64,000 nt of DNA. Source: Nonomuraea zeae (GTDB lineage: Bacteria > Actinomycetota > Actinomycetes > Streptosporangiales > Streptosporangiaceae). Made by a program: the position numbers and the translations under genes. Of this stretch, positions 40,872-49,290 are shown piece by piece. Under the pieces are notes generated by a model, which worked only from the letters and a program-made list of their open reading frames with translations, had not been told where the DNA came from and made no database searches. Location of the stretch: positions 1 to 64,000 of the forward strand of contig NZ_VCKX01000010.1 in the NCBI RefSeq assembly GCF_005889725.1. Reading direction: 5' to 3'. How positions within the stretch are numbered: position 1 is the stretch's first letter; each line of letters begins with the position of its first letter.

Positions 40872-43181
40872 TCAGCCTTTCTGGCCGACGGCGAGTTCGG
40901 CGGTGTGGGTCCGGCCGCGGGAGCCGGCCAGGTTAACGGTAACCGTGGGGGTCTCGCCCGTGCTCACGGAGACCGTGTCATCGGCTCTGATCAGGCGGTG
41001 CGCCGGGTGGCCGAGGGCGAGCGTCACCGTGGTCACGGTACGGCCGGGGTCGGACACCGCCACCGTGATCCGGCCCGCCGCCCGCCGGACCAGGACCGCG
41101 CAGGGGGCGGAGGCCGACACACCGCCCGCCTCCCCCGCCGCCCAGAAGGTGGCCGCGAACACCTCGCCGCCGCCGGCCGAGCGTCCGTGCGCCCGCACGG
41201 CCTGCGCGCTCGCGGTGTTGGCCAGGATCGCGACCCGGTCGAAGTCTCGGGTCTGCCGCGCGGTCGCGGCCGGCAGCAGGATGTACGCGTAGCCCGCCTC
41301 CACGGGATTGACCCCGTGGTCGATCCAGAGCGTGGTGTAGTCGCAGGTCACGGGGTCGCCGGTGCCCTTGGTGCTCGGCCCGTCGTTGATCGCCAGCCAG
41401 GTGTCGGTGCGCCGTTCGGTGAGCGAGCGCGGTGCCGCCCCGGACGGGAAGACGTACCCGGCGACCCCTTCGAGGTGCGCCCAGCCGTCGCCGACGGTCA
41501 GCGGGGCGGCGGTGGCGCGGTTCTCCACCACCGTCTCCACCGTGCGGCCGTCGGAGCCGGTGATCCCCGCGCCCAGGCAGACCACCGCGTCGTCGAGGCA
41601 GACCCAGCTCTTCCTGGCGGTGAGCGTGGTGTCCACGGCCATCAGGTCGAGCCCGGCGACGCCGTACCCGCCGACGGTGGCGCCGCCCGCCCAGGCGTTC
41701 CGCGGCCGGAAGGTTCCCGTGCCGCTGACGGAGACCGCGGGGTCGCGCGGGCGGGTGTCCACGGTGGTGCCGGCCAGCCGGTAGGAGTTCACCGTCGGCC
41801 AGTAGCCGGCGTGGTAGTGGTCGAGATCGAGATGGAGGTAGGTGGCGCCGTCGCCCTGGTACCAGGCCCGGTAGTTCTCGCCGTTGCCGCACTCGTACAT
41901 CGCGATCCGCTTCGACGACAGGCTGAGCGCGAACGACCAGCCGGGACGGCGGTGCACGACCCTGTCCATGGCCGCGAACACGTGATGCCCGCTCGGCCGC
42001 GGCGCGGCGGCGACCGCGGCGTCTCCGAGCACCGCGACGGCCCTGGCGGTGGCGGCGACGTCCGCGGTGTCCAGGAACCTGCCTCGCTCGATCCAGCCCT
42101 TCGCCAGCTCCCTGAACCGGGCGGCGTACGGCTCCCCGGCTCCGGCCGCGAGCCGCAGGATCGCGTCCACGGTGTCCCGTCCGGCGTCGTGGTCGCGGTT
42201 GAACTGCCGTGACACGGCCCGGCCGCGGACGCTGTCCATCATCAGCCCGTCGTGGATCCACGGCGCGTAGGTCCGCTCGACCGCGTCGAGCACGACGCGC
42301 ACCGCCGGATCGGTCACCTCCCACGGGGTGGCGCCGAGCAGGCCCAGGATCGCGCTGACCGACTGGAGCAGCACGACCCCGTACGAACCGGTGTAGGCCA
42401 CCACGTCGTGCTGGATGAACGAGCCGTCGGCGTAGTAGCCGTCGCCGGAGGTGACGTAGCCGAACAGGGTGTTCTTCCCGGCGTCCCGCGTGTCGGACAG
42501 GCCGTCGCGGGCGAGTGCGATCTTGTCGGGACTCTCGCCGGCGATGCCGCGCAGGGCCACGATGAGCGCCTTGTCGGCCCGGTTGGCGCCGGTCTCCGCG
42601 AAGCCGGTGAGGTTGGTCCGGCGGTCCGGATCGGGGCAGAAGCGGTCCACCACCCGGATCCAGGCCGCCCGCCGCTCGGCGCTGATCGTCTCGTGCATGA
42701 GCACGCAGGTGTCCATCAGCGCGCGGGGTGCGCCGATCTCCCAGTGGTACCAGTTGCCGGTCTCGCGCTTGCCCTCGTTGTAGGCCCGCTCGTAGAGGAA
42801 GTCGAGGCCGGCGAGGATCTCCCCGGCCAGGGTCTCGTCGCCGTACAGGCTGGAGCCCCGGCTCGCCCAGGCGACGGCGAGCGTGCGCAGGCGCTGGTAG
42901 CTGCCCGCGATGTCACCGGACACGCCGGTCAGCGGCAGGTCGGGCCAGAGGAAGGTACGGCCGGTCGCCAGGCTCATCGCCGCCCGCTGGGCCCTCGCGG
43001 CGGCGTCCAGCCTGGCCAGCGGCGCGGCGAAGACCGGATCGCGCGGGTCGAGCTCGCCGCCCGTGAGCTGCGCGACCGCCTTGCCCCGCAGGGCGGCGAA
43101 GTCGGCGGAGTGACCGGTGGAGAGCCGGTCGAGCAGCGGCACGGCGGCGACCGCTCCGAAGAAGGCACGGCGGCTGGTCAT
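40872..43181 (-). CDS. Polysaccharide lyase family 8 (hyaluronate/chondroitin/xanthan lyase type), Tat-exported
   Basis: This 769-residue enzyme has a twin-arginine signal (TSRRAFFGAVAAVPLL). The N-terminal alpha/alpha toroid carries the PL8 signatures TGNWYHWEIGAPRAL, GANRADK (probable Asn200), SGDGYYADGSFIQHDVVAYTG (His258, with Tyr267 nine residues on, the canonical His-Tyr spacing) and SRQFNRDHDAG. The C-terminal beta-sandwich domains include MDRVVHRRPGWSFALSLSS. PL8 enzymes cleave uronic-acid glycans (hyaluronan, chondroitin, or xanthan) by beta-elimination; which one is unclear. The in-frame extension upstream of this ATG overlaps the M60 genes and is spurious. Start overlaps the M60 stop (ATGA). 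Confidence 0.93.
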   Translation of the reverse strand: MTSRRAFFGAVAAVPLLDRLSTGHSADFAALRGKAVAQLTGGELDPRDPVFAAPLARLDAAARAQRAAMSLATGRTFLWPDLPLTGVSGDIAGSYQRLRTLAVAWASRGSSLYGDETLAGEILAGLDFLYERAYNEGKRETGNWYHWEIGAPRALMDTCVLMHETISAERRAAWIRVVDRFCPDPDRRTNLTGFAETGANRADKALIVALRGIAGESPDKIALARDGLSDTRDAGKNTLFGYVTSGDGYYADGSFIQHDVVAYTGSYGVVLLQSVSAILGLLGATPWEVTDPAVRVVLDAVERTYAPWIHDGLMMDSVRGRAVSRQFNRDHDAGRDTVDAILRLAAGAGEPYAARFRELAKGWIERGRFLDTADVAATARAVAVLGDAAVAAAPRPSGHHVFAAMDRVVHRRPGWSFALSLSSKRIAMYECGNGENYRAWYQGDGATYLHLDLDHYHAGYWPTVNSYRLAGTTVDTRPRDPAVSVSGTGTFRPRNAWAGGATVGGYGVAGLDLMAVDTTLTARKSWVCLDDAVVCLGAGITGSDGRTVETVVENRATAAPLTVGDGWAHLEGVAGYVFPSGAAPRSLTERRTDTWLAINDGPSTKGTGDPVTCDYTTLWIDHGVNPVEAGYAYILLPAATARQTRDFDRVAILANTASAQAVRAHGRSAGGGEVFAATFWAAGEAGGVSASAPCAVLVRRAAGRITVAVSDPGRTVTTVTLALGHPAHRLIRADDTVSVSTGETPTVTVNLAGSRGRTHTAELAVGQKG

Positions 43182-44590
43182 CGCTCGCTCATCCGGGTCA
43201 GGTCGGCGTCGGGCTGGGGCAGGCCGAGCGCGGCCAGCTCGGCGTAACCGCTCTCGGGGACGGGGAACGCCCAGGCACGCAGGAAACCGGTGAGGTCGCG
43301 CCCGGCGACGCGGCTGAAGTACAGGGCCATCAGCGTGAAGCGGCGGGCGGAGTCCCCCGAGGACGACGCGGGCGCCTCCTCCCTGACCAGCCGGTGCACC
43401 CGCGGATAGAAGCCGTCCCCGAACCCGAGCTCGAGCTGCCGGAACGGCACCAGCTTCTCGAAGGCGGCGAGCCCCGCGTAGTCGGTGACGGGCAGCTTGG
43501 CGAGCGCTGTCTCGTAGGCGTTGTTGGTCACCAGGTTGGACGGCATGCCGAAGTGCCGCTGCACGGCCAGGCTGTAGATGTTGACGGTGACCTCGGTCAG
43601 CTCGCTCGGCCGCCAGGCCATCTGCTGGTGCTGGTGCCCGAGCTCGTGGTAGACGCCCCAGCCCGTGGTCCGGACCTTGTCGGGCAGCAGCAGGCGGGTG
43701 GTGGCGTACGGGTCGTAGTAGGCGGTGTAGGCGTGCGTGGCGTAGGCGGTCGACTTGGGGCCGTACTCGGGGCGTACGTTGATCAGGTGCCGTCCGAGCG
43801 GGGTCGGCGCGTGCAGCGCGGAGGAGCCGTCGAGGCCGGAGATCGCCGCCTCGACGTCCTCGACCTGTTCCAGGTACGTCAGCAGCTGGGCGTGATCCTG
43901 GTCGCGTACCTGGAGGAACGTCTCGCGCCTGACGGTCACGATCATCTGCGGCGAGACCAGCTCCACGAAGGGTGACTCCGTCAGCGTGTCCAGCTGCGAC
44001 TGGAATTCGGCCTCGGTGGTGCCTTCGGCGGCGAACACGGGTGCGGCGAAGTCCGGCCGCCCTCTCCACGCCGCGCTCGTGGCCACGGCCGGATCGCCGC
44101 ACCCGCTGCTCGGCGCCAGCACGAAGGTCGGTGCGGGCACGCCTTCCGGCCCGAACCGCACGACCGCCCGCGACCGGCGGTCGCCGACGAACGACAGGTA
44201 GACCATGCCGCCGCCCGGGTCGGAGATCGTGTTGACGCCCGCGGCGAGGGGGTATGCGCGCGGGTACCGGTAGGCGGTGTCGGGGTTGGTGTCGGCCGCG
44301 CCGACGTGCGCGGCGGGCAGCGCGCCGTCGTTCGCCCGCACCTCCAGCGTGAGCGCGCGGCCCGGCGGCAGGTAGAGCCCGGCCGGTACGAACTCCGTCG
44401 TGCGGTAGACGGTCTGCATGCGCAGCCGCTCCGCCTCGGCCGCCGGCCGCCCGCGCAGCACCACGGTCCGGCGCGGGCCGGCGACCGGGGATGCGGCTGG
44501 AGACGGGGAGGCGGACGCGGGCCGGGGAAGCAGCGTGACGGCGCCGGCGGCGGCGAGCCCTCCGAGCACGGTCCTTCGGGTGAGGGTCAC
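43178..44590 (-). CDS. M60-like metallopeptidase (mucinase/enhancin family), Tat-exported, copy B
   Basis: This 470-residue protein has a twin-arginine signal (TRRTVLGGLAAAGAVTLL). A beta-sandwich N-domain (RRTVVLRGRPAAEAERLRMQTVYRTTEF) carries YLPPGRALTLEV, typical of proteins that coat M60 domains. The M60 catalytic helix is GWGVYHELGHQHQQ (zinc His315, Glu316, His319) followed by the LTEVTVNIY glutamate. M60-like peptidases cleave O-glycosylated mucin-type proteins. A near-paralogue lies immediately upstream, in the same operon. It overlaps the PL8 gene by 4 bp. Confidence 0.9.
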   Translation of the reverse strand: MTLTRRTVLGGLAAAGAVTLLPRPASASPSPAASPVAGPRRTVVLRGRPAAEAERLRMQTVYRTTEFVPAGLYLPPGRALTLEVRANDGALPAAHVGAADTNPDTAYRYPRAYPLAAGVNTISDPGGGMVYLSFVGDRRSRAVVRFGPEGVPAPTFVLAPSSGCGDPAVATSAAWRGRPDFAAPVFAAEGTTEAEFQSQLDTLTESPFVELVSPQMIVTVRRETFLQVRDQDHAQLLTYLEQVEDVEAAISGLDGSSALHAPTPLGRHLINVRPEYGPKSTAYATHAYTAYYDPYATTRLLLPDKVRTTGWGVYHELGHQHQQMAWRPSELTEVTVNIYSLAVQRHFGMPSNLVTNNAYETALAKLPVTDYAGLAAFEKLVPFRQLELGFGDGFYPRVHRLVREEAPASSSGDSARRFTLMALYFSRVAGRDLTGFLRAWAFPVPESGYAELAALGLPQPDADLTRMSER

Positions 44591-44599
44591 TGTCGTCTC

Positions 44600-45907
44600 C
44601 TAGTCGGTCAGCGTCGAGGGGTCCGTGGCGGGCGCGGGCAGTCCGAGCTCGGCGACCCGCGCGAGGTACTCGGCCGTCAGCGGAGCGCCCCACCGGGTCC
44701 AGAACCCCGCCAGGTCGGCCCGGGCGACCCTGGAGGTGTAGATCGCCAGGTAACCCCAGCGCTTCTCCGACTCCGTGTAGTCGGAGGCCGGCTGCTCGGC
44801 GCGTACCAGCCGGTGCAGGCGCGGGTAGAAGTCCTCGCCGAAGGCCAGCTCGAGCTGGCGGAAGGGGACGAGCTTCTCGAACGCCGGCAGCTTGCGATAG
44901 TCGGCGGCCGGCAGCTTGCCCAGCGCGCTCTGATAGGGCGTCAGGCCCGTCGTGGCGTCGGGCTTGGTGAGGTTGGACTGCTGGCCGAGCGTGCGCTGAG
45001 CGGCCAGCGCGTAGATGTTGACCGTCACCTCGGTGAGGTCGTTCGGCTTGTAGGCCATCTGCTGGTGCTGGTGCCCGAGCTCGTGGTAGACGCCCCAGCC
45101 CCTGGTGCGCAGCCCGTCCACGGCGATCAGCCGGTCCAGGTAGGTGCGCGGGTAGGCGGTCCAGCCGTGGGTCGCGTACGCCCCCGCGCCCGCCGGCATC
45201 CTGGGCGCCTCGACGAGGTGGAAGGGCAGCGGCGGGCGTTCCGCCTCGGAGAGCCCGGAGATCGCCGCGTGCGAGGCGATGATCGTCTCGAGGAGCCGGA
45301 GCAGGGCCGCGTGGTCCTGCTCGCGCCAGGTCAGCGCGCCTTCCCTGGTGATCGAGACGATCGCGTGCCTGGACACCAGCTCGACCTGCGGCGCGGCGGC
45401 CAGCGTGTCGAGCTCCGACTGGAAGCCCGCCTCCGTGCTCTTCCCGAGCGTGAAGGTGGGGACGCGCACCCCGCCGGAGCGGAAGGAGACCCTGGCGCGC
45501 TGGCCGTCGCCGGTCAGCGACAGGTAGACCAGGCCGCCGCCCGGGTCGGTGATCGTGTTGCCGCCCGCGGCGAGGGGGTAGGCACGCGGGTTCTTGTAGG
45601 TGACGTCGGGATGGGTGTCGGGGGCGCCGACGTGCAGCGTCGGCAGAAGGCCGTCGGGGGCTGACACCTCGACGGTCATCGGGGTGCCCGCCGGCAGGTA
45701 GACGCGGGTGGGGTGGAAGTCGGTGGTCCTGAGCGCCTGCTGGAGCCTGAGGCGCTCGCTCTCGGCGGCGGGCCTGGCCGTGAGTGTGACGGTGTGCCGC
45801 GCGTCGTCGGCCAGCGCCGGGCGGGCCGTCGGCAGAGCCGCGCCGGCCGCGACGCCGGCCGCGACGCCGGCCGCCGCCAGGAAGGTTCTGCGACTGAGGG
45901 GGGTCAT
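44600..45907 (-). CDS. M60-like metallopeptidase (mucinase/enhancin family), Tat-exported, copy A
   Basis: This 435-residue protein has a twin-arginine signal (SRRTFLAAAGVAAGVAAGAAL, with a GC-rich tandem repeat coding AAGVAAG). It has the same domain order as copy B and a catalytic WGVYHELGHQHQQMAY (His275, Glu276, His279) then LTEVTVNIY. The two copies align along their whole length, with an insert of about 20 residues in copy B (SGCGDPAVA... region). First gene of the leftward operon; its promoter contains a perfect LacI-type operator between -35 and -10. ATG 45907 chosen at the Tat peptide. Confidence 0.9.
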   Translation of the reverse strand: MTPLSRRTFLAAAGVAAGVAAGAALPTARPALADDARHTVTLTARPAAESERLRLQQALRTTDFHPTRVYLPAGTPMTVEVSAPDGLLPTLHVGAPDTHPDVTYKNPRAYPLAAGGNTITDPGGGLVYLSLTGDGQRARVSFRSGGVRVPTFTLGKSTEAGFQSELDTLAAAPQVELVSRHAIVSITREGALTWREQDHAALLRLLETIIASHAAISGLSEAERPPLPFHLVEAPRMPAGAGAYATHGWTAYPRTYLDRLIAVDGLRTRGWGVYHELGHQHQQMAYKPNDLTEVTVNIYALAAQRTLGQQSNLTKPDATTGLTPYQSALGKLPAADYRKLPAFEKLVPFRQLELAFGEDFYPRLHRLVRAEQPASDYTESEKRWGYLAIYTSRVARADLAGFWTRWGAPLTAEYLARVAELGLPAPATDPSTLTD

Positions 45908-45919
45908 GTGACGGATTTT

Positions 45920-45943
45920 GTAAGCGCTTACTATGGCGGTCAA
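45920..45943 (-). promoter_or_regulatory. LacI operator O1 and promoter of the leftward glycan operon
   Basis: GTAAGC-GCTTAC (45920-45931), a perfect 12-bp palindrome. On the minus strand a TTGACC -35 (45943-45938) precedes it and TACAAA follows at about 15 bp, so the operator fills the promoter spacer. Confidence 0.75.
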
Positions 45944-46008
45944 GGGCTTACTAGATCTTTCTGTGGCTTTCTATCCCTGCTCTATGGCCTGATTCGGGAT
46001 CTGTGCGA

Positions 46009-46020
46009 GTAAGCGCTTGC
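46009..46020. promoter_or_regulatory. LacI operator O2
   Basis: GTAAGC-GCTTGC, one mismatch to O1, touching the LacI stop codon and about 90 bp from O1; possible looping partner or roadblock. Confidence 0.6.
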
Positions 46021-47075
46021 TACTTCGGCGGGGCGACCGAGGCTCTGACGACGATGCTCGTGCCGACCTTGGCCGTGGTCTGGACGGGCGAGAGGTAGTC
46101 GTTGTCCTCCCCCACGTCCAGGCCGAGCCGGACCGCCTGGCGGCCCATCTCCTCCAGGGGGATGCGCACGGTCGTGAGCTGCGGGCGCAGCTCCTGCGCG
46201 ATGGGCACGTCGTCGTAGCCCACCACGGAGATCGCCTCGGGCACGGGCACTCCCGCCAGCTCCAGGCCCTGCATCGCGCCTGCGGCCACGGTGTCGTTGG
46301 CGCAGAACACGGCGGTGAAGTCGAGCTTGTCGGCCAGCAGCGCCCTGATCCTGTCGTAGCCGAACCTGCGGTGGAGCTGCCCGGTGTGGATCAGGCCCTT
46401 GTCGTACGGCAGGCCGCGGAAGCGCAGGGCGCGCCGATGCCCGGCGAGCCTGGCCACGGTGGTGGACAGGCTCGGCGGGCCACCCAGAAAGACGATCTTG
46501 CGGTGGCCCTGCGTGATCAGGTAGTCGGTGATCGCGAATGCGCCGCCCTCGTTGTCGTACTCGACGACCCTGGTCGGCACGTCCTCACCGAGGGATGGCC
46601 GGCCGCACAGCACGAGCGTGGAGCCGCTGGCGTGCAGCGCGCGAGCCCGTCGCGCGACCTGGGCGGCGTAGGAGCGGTCCTCGTAGGCGCCGCCGACCAG
46701 GATCACCGCGTCGGCACGCTGCTCGTGCAGCAGGTCGATCAGCGCCAGCTCCTGCTCGTGGCTGCCCTGCGTGCAGCAGACCATGCAGAGGCGGCCGTGC
46801 CTGGTCGCCTCGCGCTCGACGCCGCGGGCGATGTAGGCGTAGAACGGGTCCACCACGTCGTTGATGATGATCCCGACGGTCCTGTTCGTGACCCCGGCCA
46901 GCGCCCTGGCGTGGGCGTTGGCCACGTACCCGAGCTCGGCGATGGCCTGTTCGACTCGTTGCCTGGTCGTGGCCGAGACGGGGTAGTTGCCGTTGATCAC
47001 CCGGGAGACGGTCGCGCTCGAGACGCCGGCGCGCTGCGCCACGTCGGCCATGGTCGCCAGACTCGGCTCGGTCAC
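46020..47075 (-). CDS. LacI-family repressor of the glycan locus
   Basis: This 351-residue protein has the LacI helix-turn-helix at its N-terminus (TMADVAQRAGVSSATVSRVINGN, hinge helix YVANAHARALAG), then the periplasmic-binding-protein-like ligand domain (TVGIIINDVVDPFYAYIARG, DAVILVGG, FCANDTVAAGAMQGLELAG). GTG 47075 is supported by GAGGAGG at ideal spacing; an ATG at 47105 overlaps the upstream stop (ATGA) and remains possible. Four matching operators around this gene make it the probable local regulator, released by a sugar from the degraded glycan. Confidence 0.92.
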   Translation of the reverse strand: MTEPSLATMADVAQRAGVSSATVSRVINGNYPVSATTRQRVEQAIAELGYVANAHARALAGVTNRTVGIIINDVVDPFYAYIARGVEREATRHGRLCMVCCTQGSHEQELALIDLLHEQRADAVILVGGAYEDRSYAAQVARRARALHASGSTLVLCGRPSLGEDVPTRVVEYDNEGGAFAITDYLITQGHRKIVFLGGPPSLSTTVARLAGHRRALRFRGLPYDKGLIHTGQLHRRFGYDRIRALLADKLDFTAVFCANDTVAAGAMQGLELAGVPVPEAISVVGYDDVPIAQELRPQLTTVRIPLEEMGRQAVRLGLDVGEDNDYLSPVQTTAKVGTSIVVRASVAPPK

Positions 47076-47101
47076 CGGCACCTCCTCACTGTGGTTGTCG
47101 A

Positions 47102-48148
47102 TCATGCCATCCGGTCGAGCTCGCCGCGATGGATCTCGTGCAGCAGCGGCAGCCCGGCGGCGTAGCGGGCGATCTCCTCGAGCGTGGACTCGGCCAGCCT
47201 GCCCAGCTCGTTGCCCTGGGCGCCGGCCAGATGGGGGGTCACGAACGCGTTGGGCAGATCGAACAGCGGGTGGCCGGACGAGAGCGGCTCGGGGTCGCTG
47301 ACATCAAGTATCGCGTCGAGCCGCCCGCTGCGAAGCTCCTTGACCAGCGCGTCGGTGTCGATCAGCCCGCCGCGCGCCGTGTTGATCACGACGGCGCCGT
47401 CCGGGAGCAGCGACAGCCGCCTCGCGTCGAGCATCCGATAGGTCTCCCGGCTCTCCGGCGCGTGCAGGCTCACCACGTGTGAGCGCCGGACCAGGGTGTC
47501 GAGGTCGACGGCCGTGCCGCCGAGCGCAGCGATCTCGGCCGGGTCGGCGTACGGGTCGTAGACCAGCACCTCGGCGTCGAGGCCGCGGAGCAGCCCCATG
47601 ACCCGGCGCCCGATCCTGGACAGCCCGATCAGCCCGACCGTGATGTCGCGGGTGCCGAGCCAGGCCAGGCCGGTGAAGTCGCGCTTGGTGCCGTGCTCGC
47701 GGTAGCGGTGGGCGAGGGTGAAGGCGCGCTTGGCGCCGAAGACGATGGCGGCGTAGGTGAACTCCGCCACGGGCACCGCGTTGGCGTCGGCGGCGCTCGA
47801 GACCCGGACACCGCGTTCGAGCACCGCGGGGTCGAGGAAGGTCTTCACCGTGCCCGCCGCGTGCGCGATGAAGCGCAGGCCGGGGGCCAGGTCGAGCAGG
47901 TCGGCGCCGATCATCGGGCAGCCCCATCCGGTGACGAGGACCTCCGCTCCGGCGATCGCGCGCAGCGCGCCGGGAGAGGTCACCTCGTGCAGCACCTGCT
48001 CATGGATCTCGGTCAGCTCGCCGAGCCGGCGCAGGGCCTCCTGCCCGAACATCTTCTCGCGAACCCCGGGTGCCATCGCCAGGACGGCACTCGGTCTCAG
48101 CCGGGTGTTCGGGAGCTCCACCGGCGCCCTCTCTCTGCCCACGTCCAT
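47102..48148 (-). CDS. D-2-hydroxyacid dehydrogenase
   Basis: This 348-residue NAD-dependent oxidoreductase has the phosphoglycerate/formate-dehydrogenase-type fold: the VGLIGLSRIGRRV Rossmann loop, VVSLHAPES, INTARGGLIDTDALV (catalytic Arg region), LDVSDPEPL (acidic partner) and TPHLAGAQGNE (catalytic His). It would interconvert a 2-hydroxy and 2-keto acid. In this locus it may act on a sugar-acid product of uronate breakdown; that is inference. Operator O3 precedes it. ATG 48148 has AGGAG directly adjacent; GTG 48142 gives a more usual spacing of 6 nt. Confidence 0.88.
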   Translation of the reverse strand: MDVGRERAPVELPNTRLRPSAVLAMAPGVREKMFGQEALRRLGELTEIHEQVLHEVTSPGALRAIAGAEVLVTGWGCPMIGADLLDLAPGLRFIAHAAGTVKTFLDPAVLERGVRVSSAADANAVPVAEFTYAAIVFGAKRAFTLAHRYREHGTKRDFTGLAWLGTRDITVGLIGLSRIGRRVMGLLRGLDAEVLVYDPYADPAEIAALGGTAVDLDTLVRRSHVVSLHAPESRETYRMLDARRLSLLPDGAVVINTARGGLIDTDALVKELRSGRLDAILDVSDPEPLSSGHPLFDLPNAFVTPHLAGAQGNELGRLAESTLEEIARYAAGLPLLHEIHRGELDRMA

Positions 48149-48157
48149 CTCCTGATA

Positions 48158-48169
48158 GTAAGCGCGTTC
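48158..48169. promoter_or_regulatory. LacI operator O3
   Basis: GTAAGCGCGTTC, two mismatches to O1, 9 bp before the dehydrogenase start and next to a TATAGA -10-like box on the minus strand. Confidence 0.55.
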
Positions 48170-48254
48170 TATACGCTGCAGCGGCACGCTAGGGCTTCAC
48201 CTGCGTAAAGGTCAAGCAGTGCAGGACGAATAGCGACATATTTCCCGCAAGGAC

Positions 48255-48283
48255 TTGACGCGGACGAAAGCGCTTACTAATTT
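48255..48283 (+). promoter_or_regulatory. Promoter of the ABC importer operon with LacI operator O4
   Basis: TTGACG (48255-48260), 17-bp spacer, TAATTT (48278-48283), with GAAAGC-GCTTAC (48266-48277) inside the spacer, the same design as O1. Confidence 0.75.
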
Positions 48284-48309
48284 CCTCGCCAACTGGAAGG
48301 ACCCAGCGC

Positions 48310-49290
48310 ATGACCACTACCCTCGACGCCCCGCGTGCCGGGGCCGCGTCCGTACACCACGAGAGGCCACGCAGGCTCTCGCTGTGGCGTCGCATCTGGC
48401 GCGACCGGGTGATGCTCCTGCTGGCGCTGCCCGGGCTGATCTATTTCCTGGTCTTCCACTACGGGCCGCTGTTCGGCTACGTGGTCGCGTTCAAGGACTA
48501 CCAGCCCTACATCGGCTTCATCGACAGCGCCTGGGTGGGGCTGCAGAACTTCGTCAGCGTCTTCAGCGATCCCGGCGTCTGGAACGCCCTCGGCAACACA
48601 CTCAAGATCACTCTCACCCAGCTCGTGCTCTTCTTCCCCGCGCCCATCGCCCTGGCGCTGCTGCTCAACAGCGTGCTCAGCGACAAGGTGCGCCGGTTCG
48701 TGCAGAGCGTGGTCTACCTGCCGCACTTCATCGGCTGGGTGATCATCGTCTCGGTGTTCCAGCAGATCCTCGGCGGCGCCGGCGCGCTGCCGAACTTCCT
48801 GGAGAGCGCCGGCCTGCCGCGCTACGACATGATGACCGACCCCGACGTCTTCCCGCTGCTGGTGACGTTGCAGGTGATCTGGAAGGACGCCGGCTGGGCC
48901 ACGATCATCTTCCTCGCGGCGCTGCTCGCCATCAACCAGGACCTCTACGAGGCGGCGGCGATGGACGGCGCGGGGCGATGGCGCCGGCTCTGGCACGTCA
49001 CGCTGCCCGGCATCACCCCCATCATCATCCTGCTGCTGATCCTCAACCTCGGCAGCATCCTGTCCGTCGGCTTCGAGCAGATCCTGCTCCAGCGCGACAA
49101 CGTCGGTCCCGACGCGGGCGAGGTGCTGGACACCTTCGTCTACTTCAACGGCGTCAAGGACGGCCAATGGGGTCCCGCCGCCGCGGTCGGCCTGGTCAAG
49201 ACCATCGTCGGCACCGTCATGGTGCTCGGCGCGAACAAGGTGGCCCACCTGCTCGGCCACGAGGGGGTGTACCGCGGTGGCGACAAGTAA
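48310..49290 (+). CDS. Sugar ABC transporter permease (LplB/YteP type)
   Basis: This 326-residue membrane protein has about six spans and the binding-protein-dependent permease loop YEAAAMDGAGRWRRLWHVTLPG (EAA motif). N-terminal RDRVMLLLALPGLIYFLVFHYGPLFGYVVAFKDYQP is the hallmark of the LplB/YteP oligosaccharide group. Paired with the next gene to form the channel for the lipoprotein binding protein two genes on. A strong promoter with LacI operator lies upstream. No ABC ATPase follows, so the motor must come from elsewhere. Confidence 0.93.
   Translation: MTTTLDAPRAGAASVHHERPRRLSLWRRIWRDRVMLLLALPGLIYFLVFHYGPLFGYVVAFKDYQPYIGFIDSAWVGLQNFVSVFSDPGVWNALGNTLKITLTQLVLFFPAPIALALLLNSVLSDKVRRFVQSVVYLPHFIGWVIIVSVFQQILGGAGALPNFLESAGLPRYDMMTDPDVFPLLVTLQVIWKDAGWATIIFLAALLAINQDLYEAAAMDGAGRWRRLWHVTLPGITPIIILLLILNLGSILSVGFEQILLQRDNVGPDAGEVLDTFVYFNGVKDGQWGPAAAVGLVKTIVGTVMVLGANKVAHLLGHEGVYRGGDK

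Noticed and set aside
40872..44693. Single very long reading frame covering the lyase and both M60 genes
   Set aside because: Only the part from 43181 downward has PL8 homology; upstream it is arginine/alanine-rich frame noise antiparallel in phase to the M60 genes, which have clear motifs.
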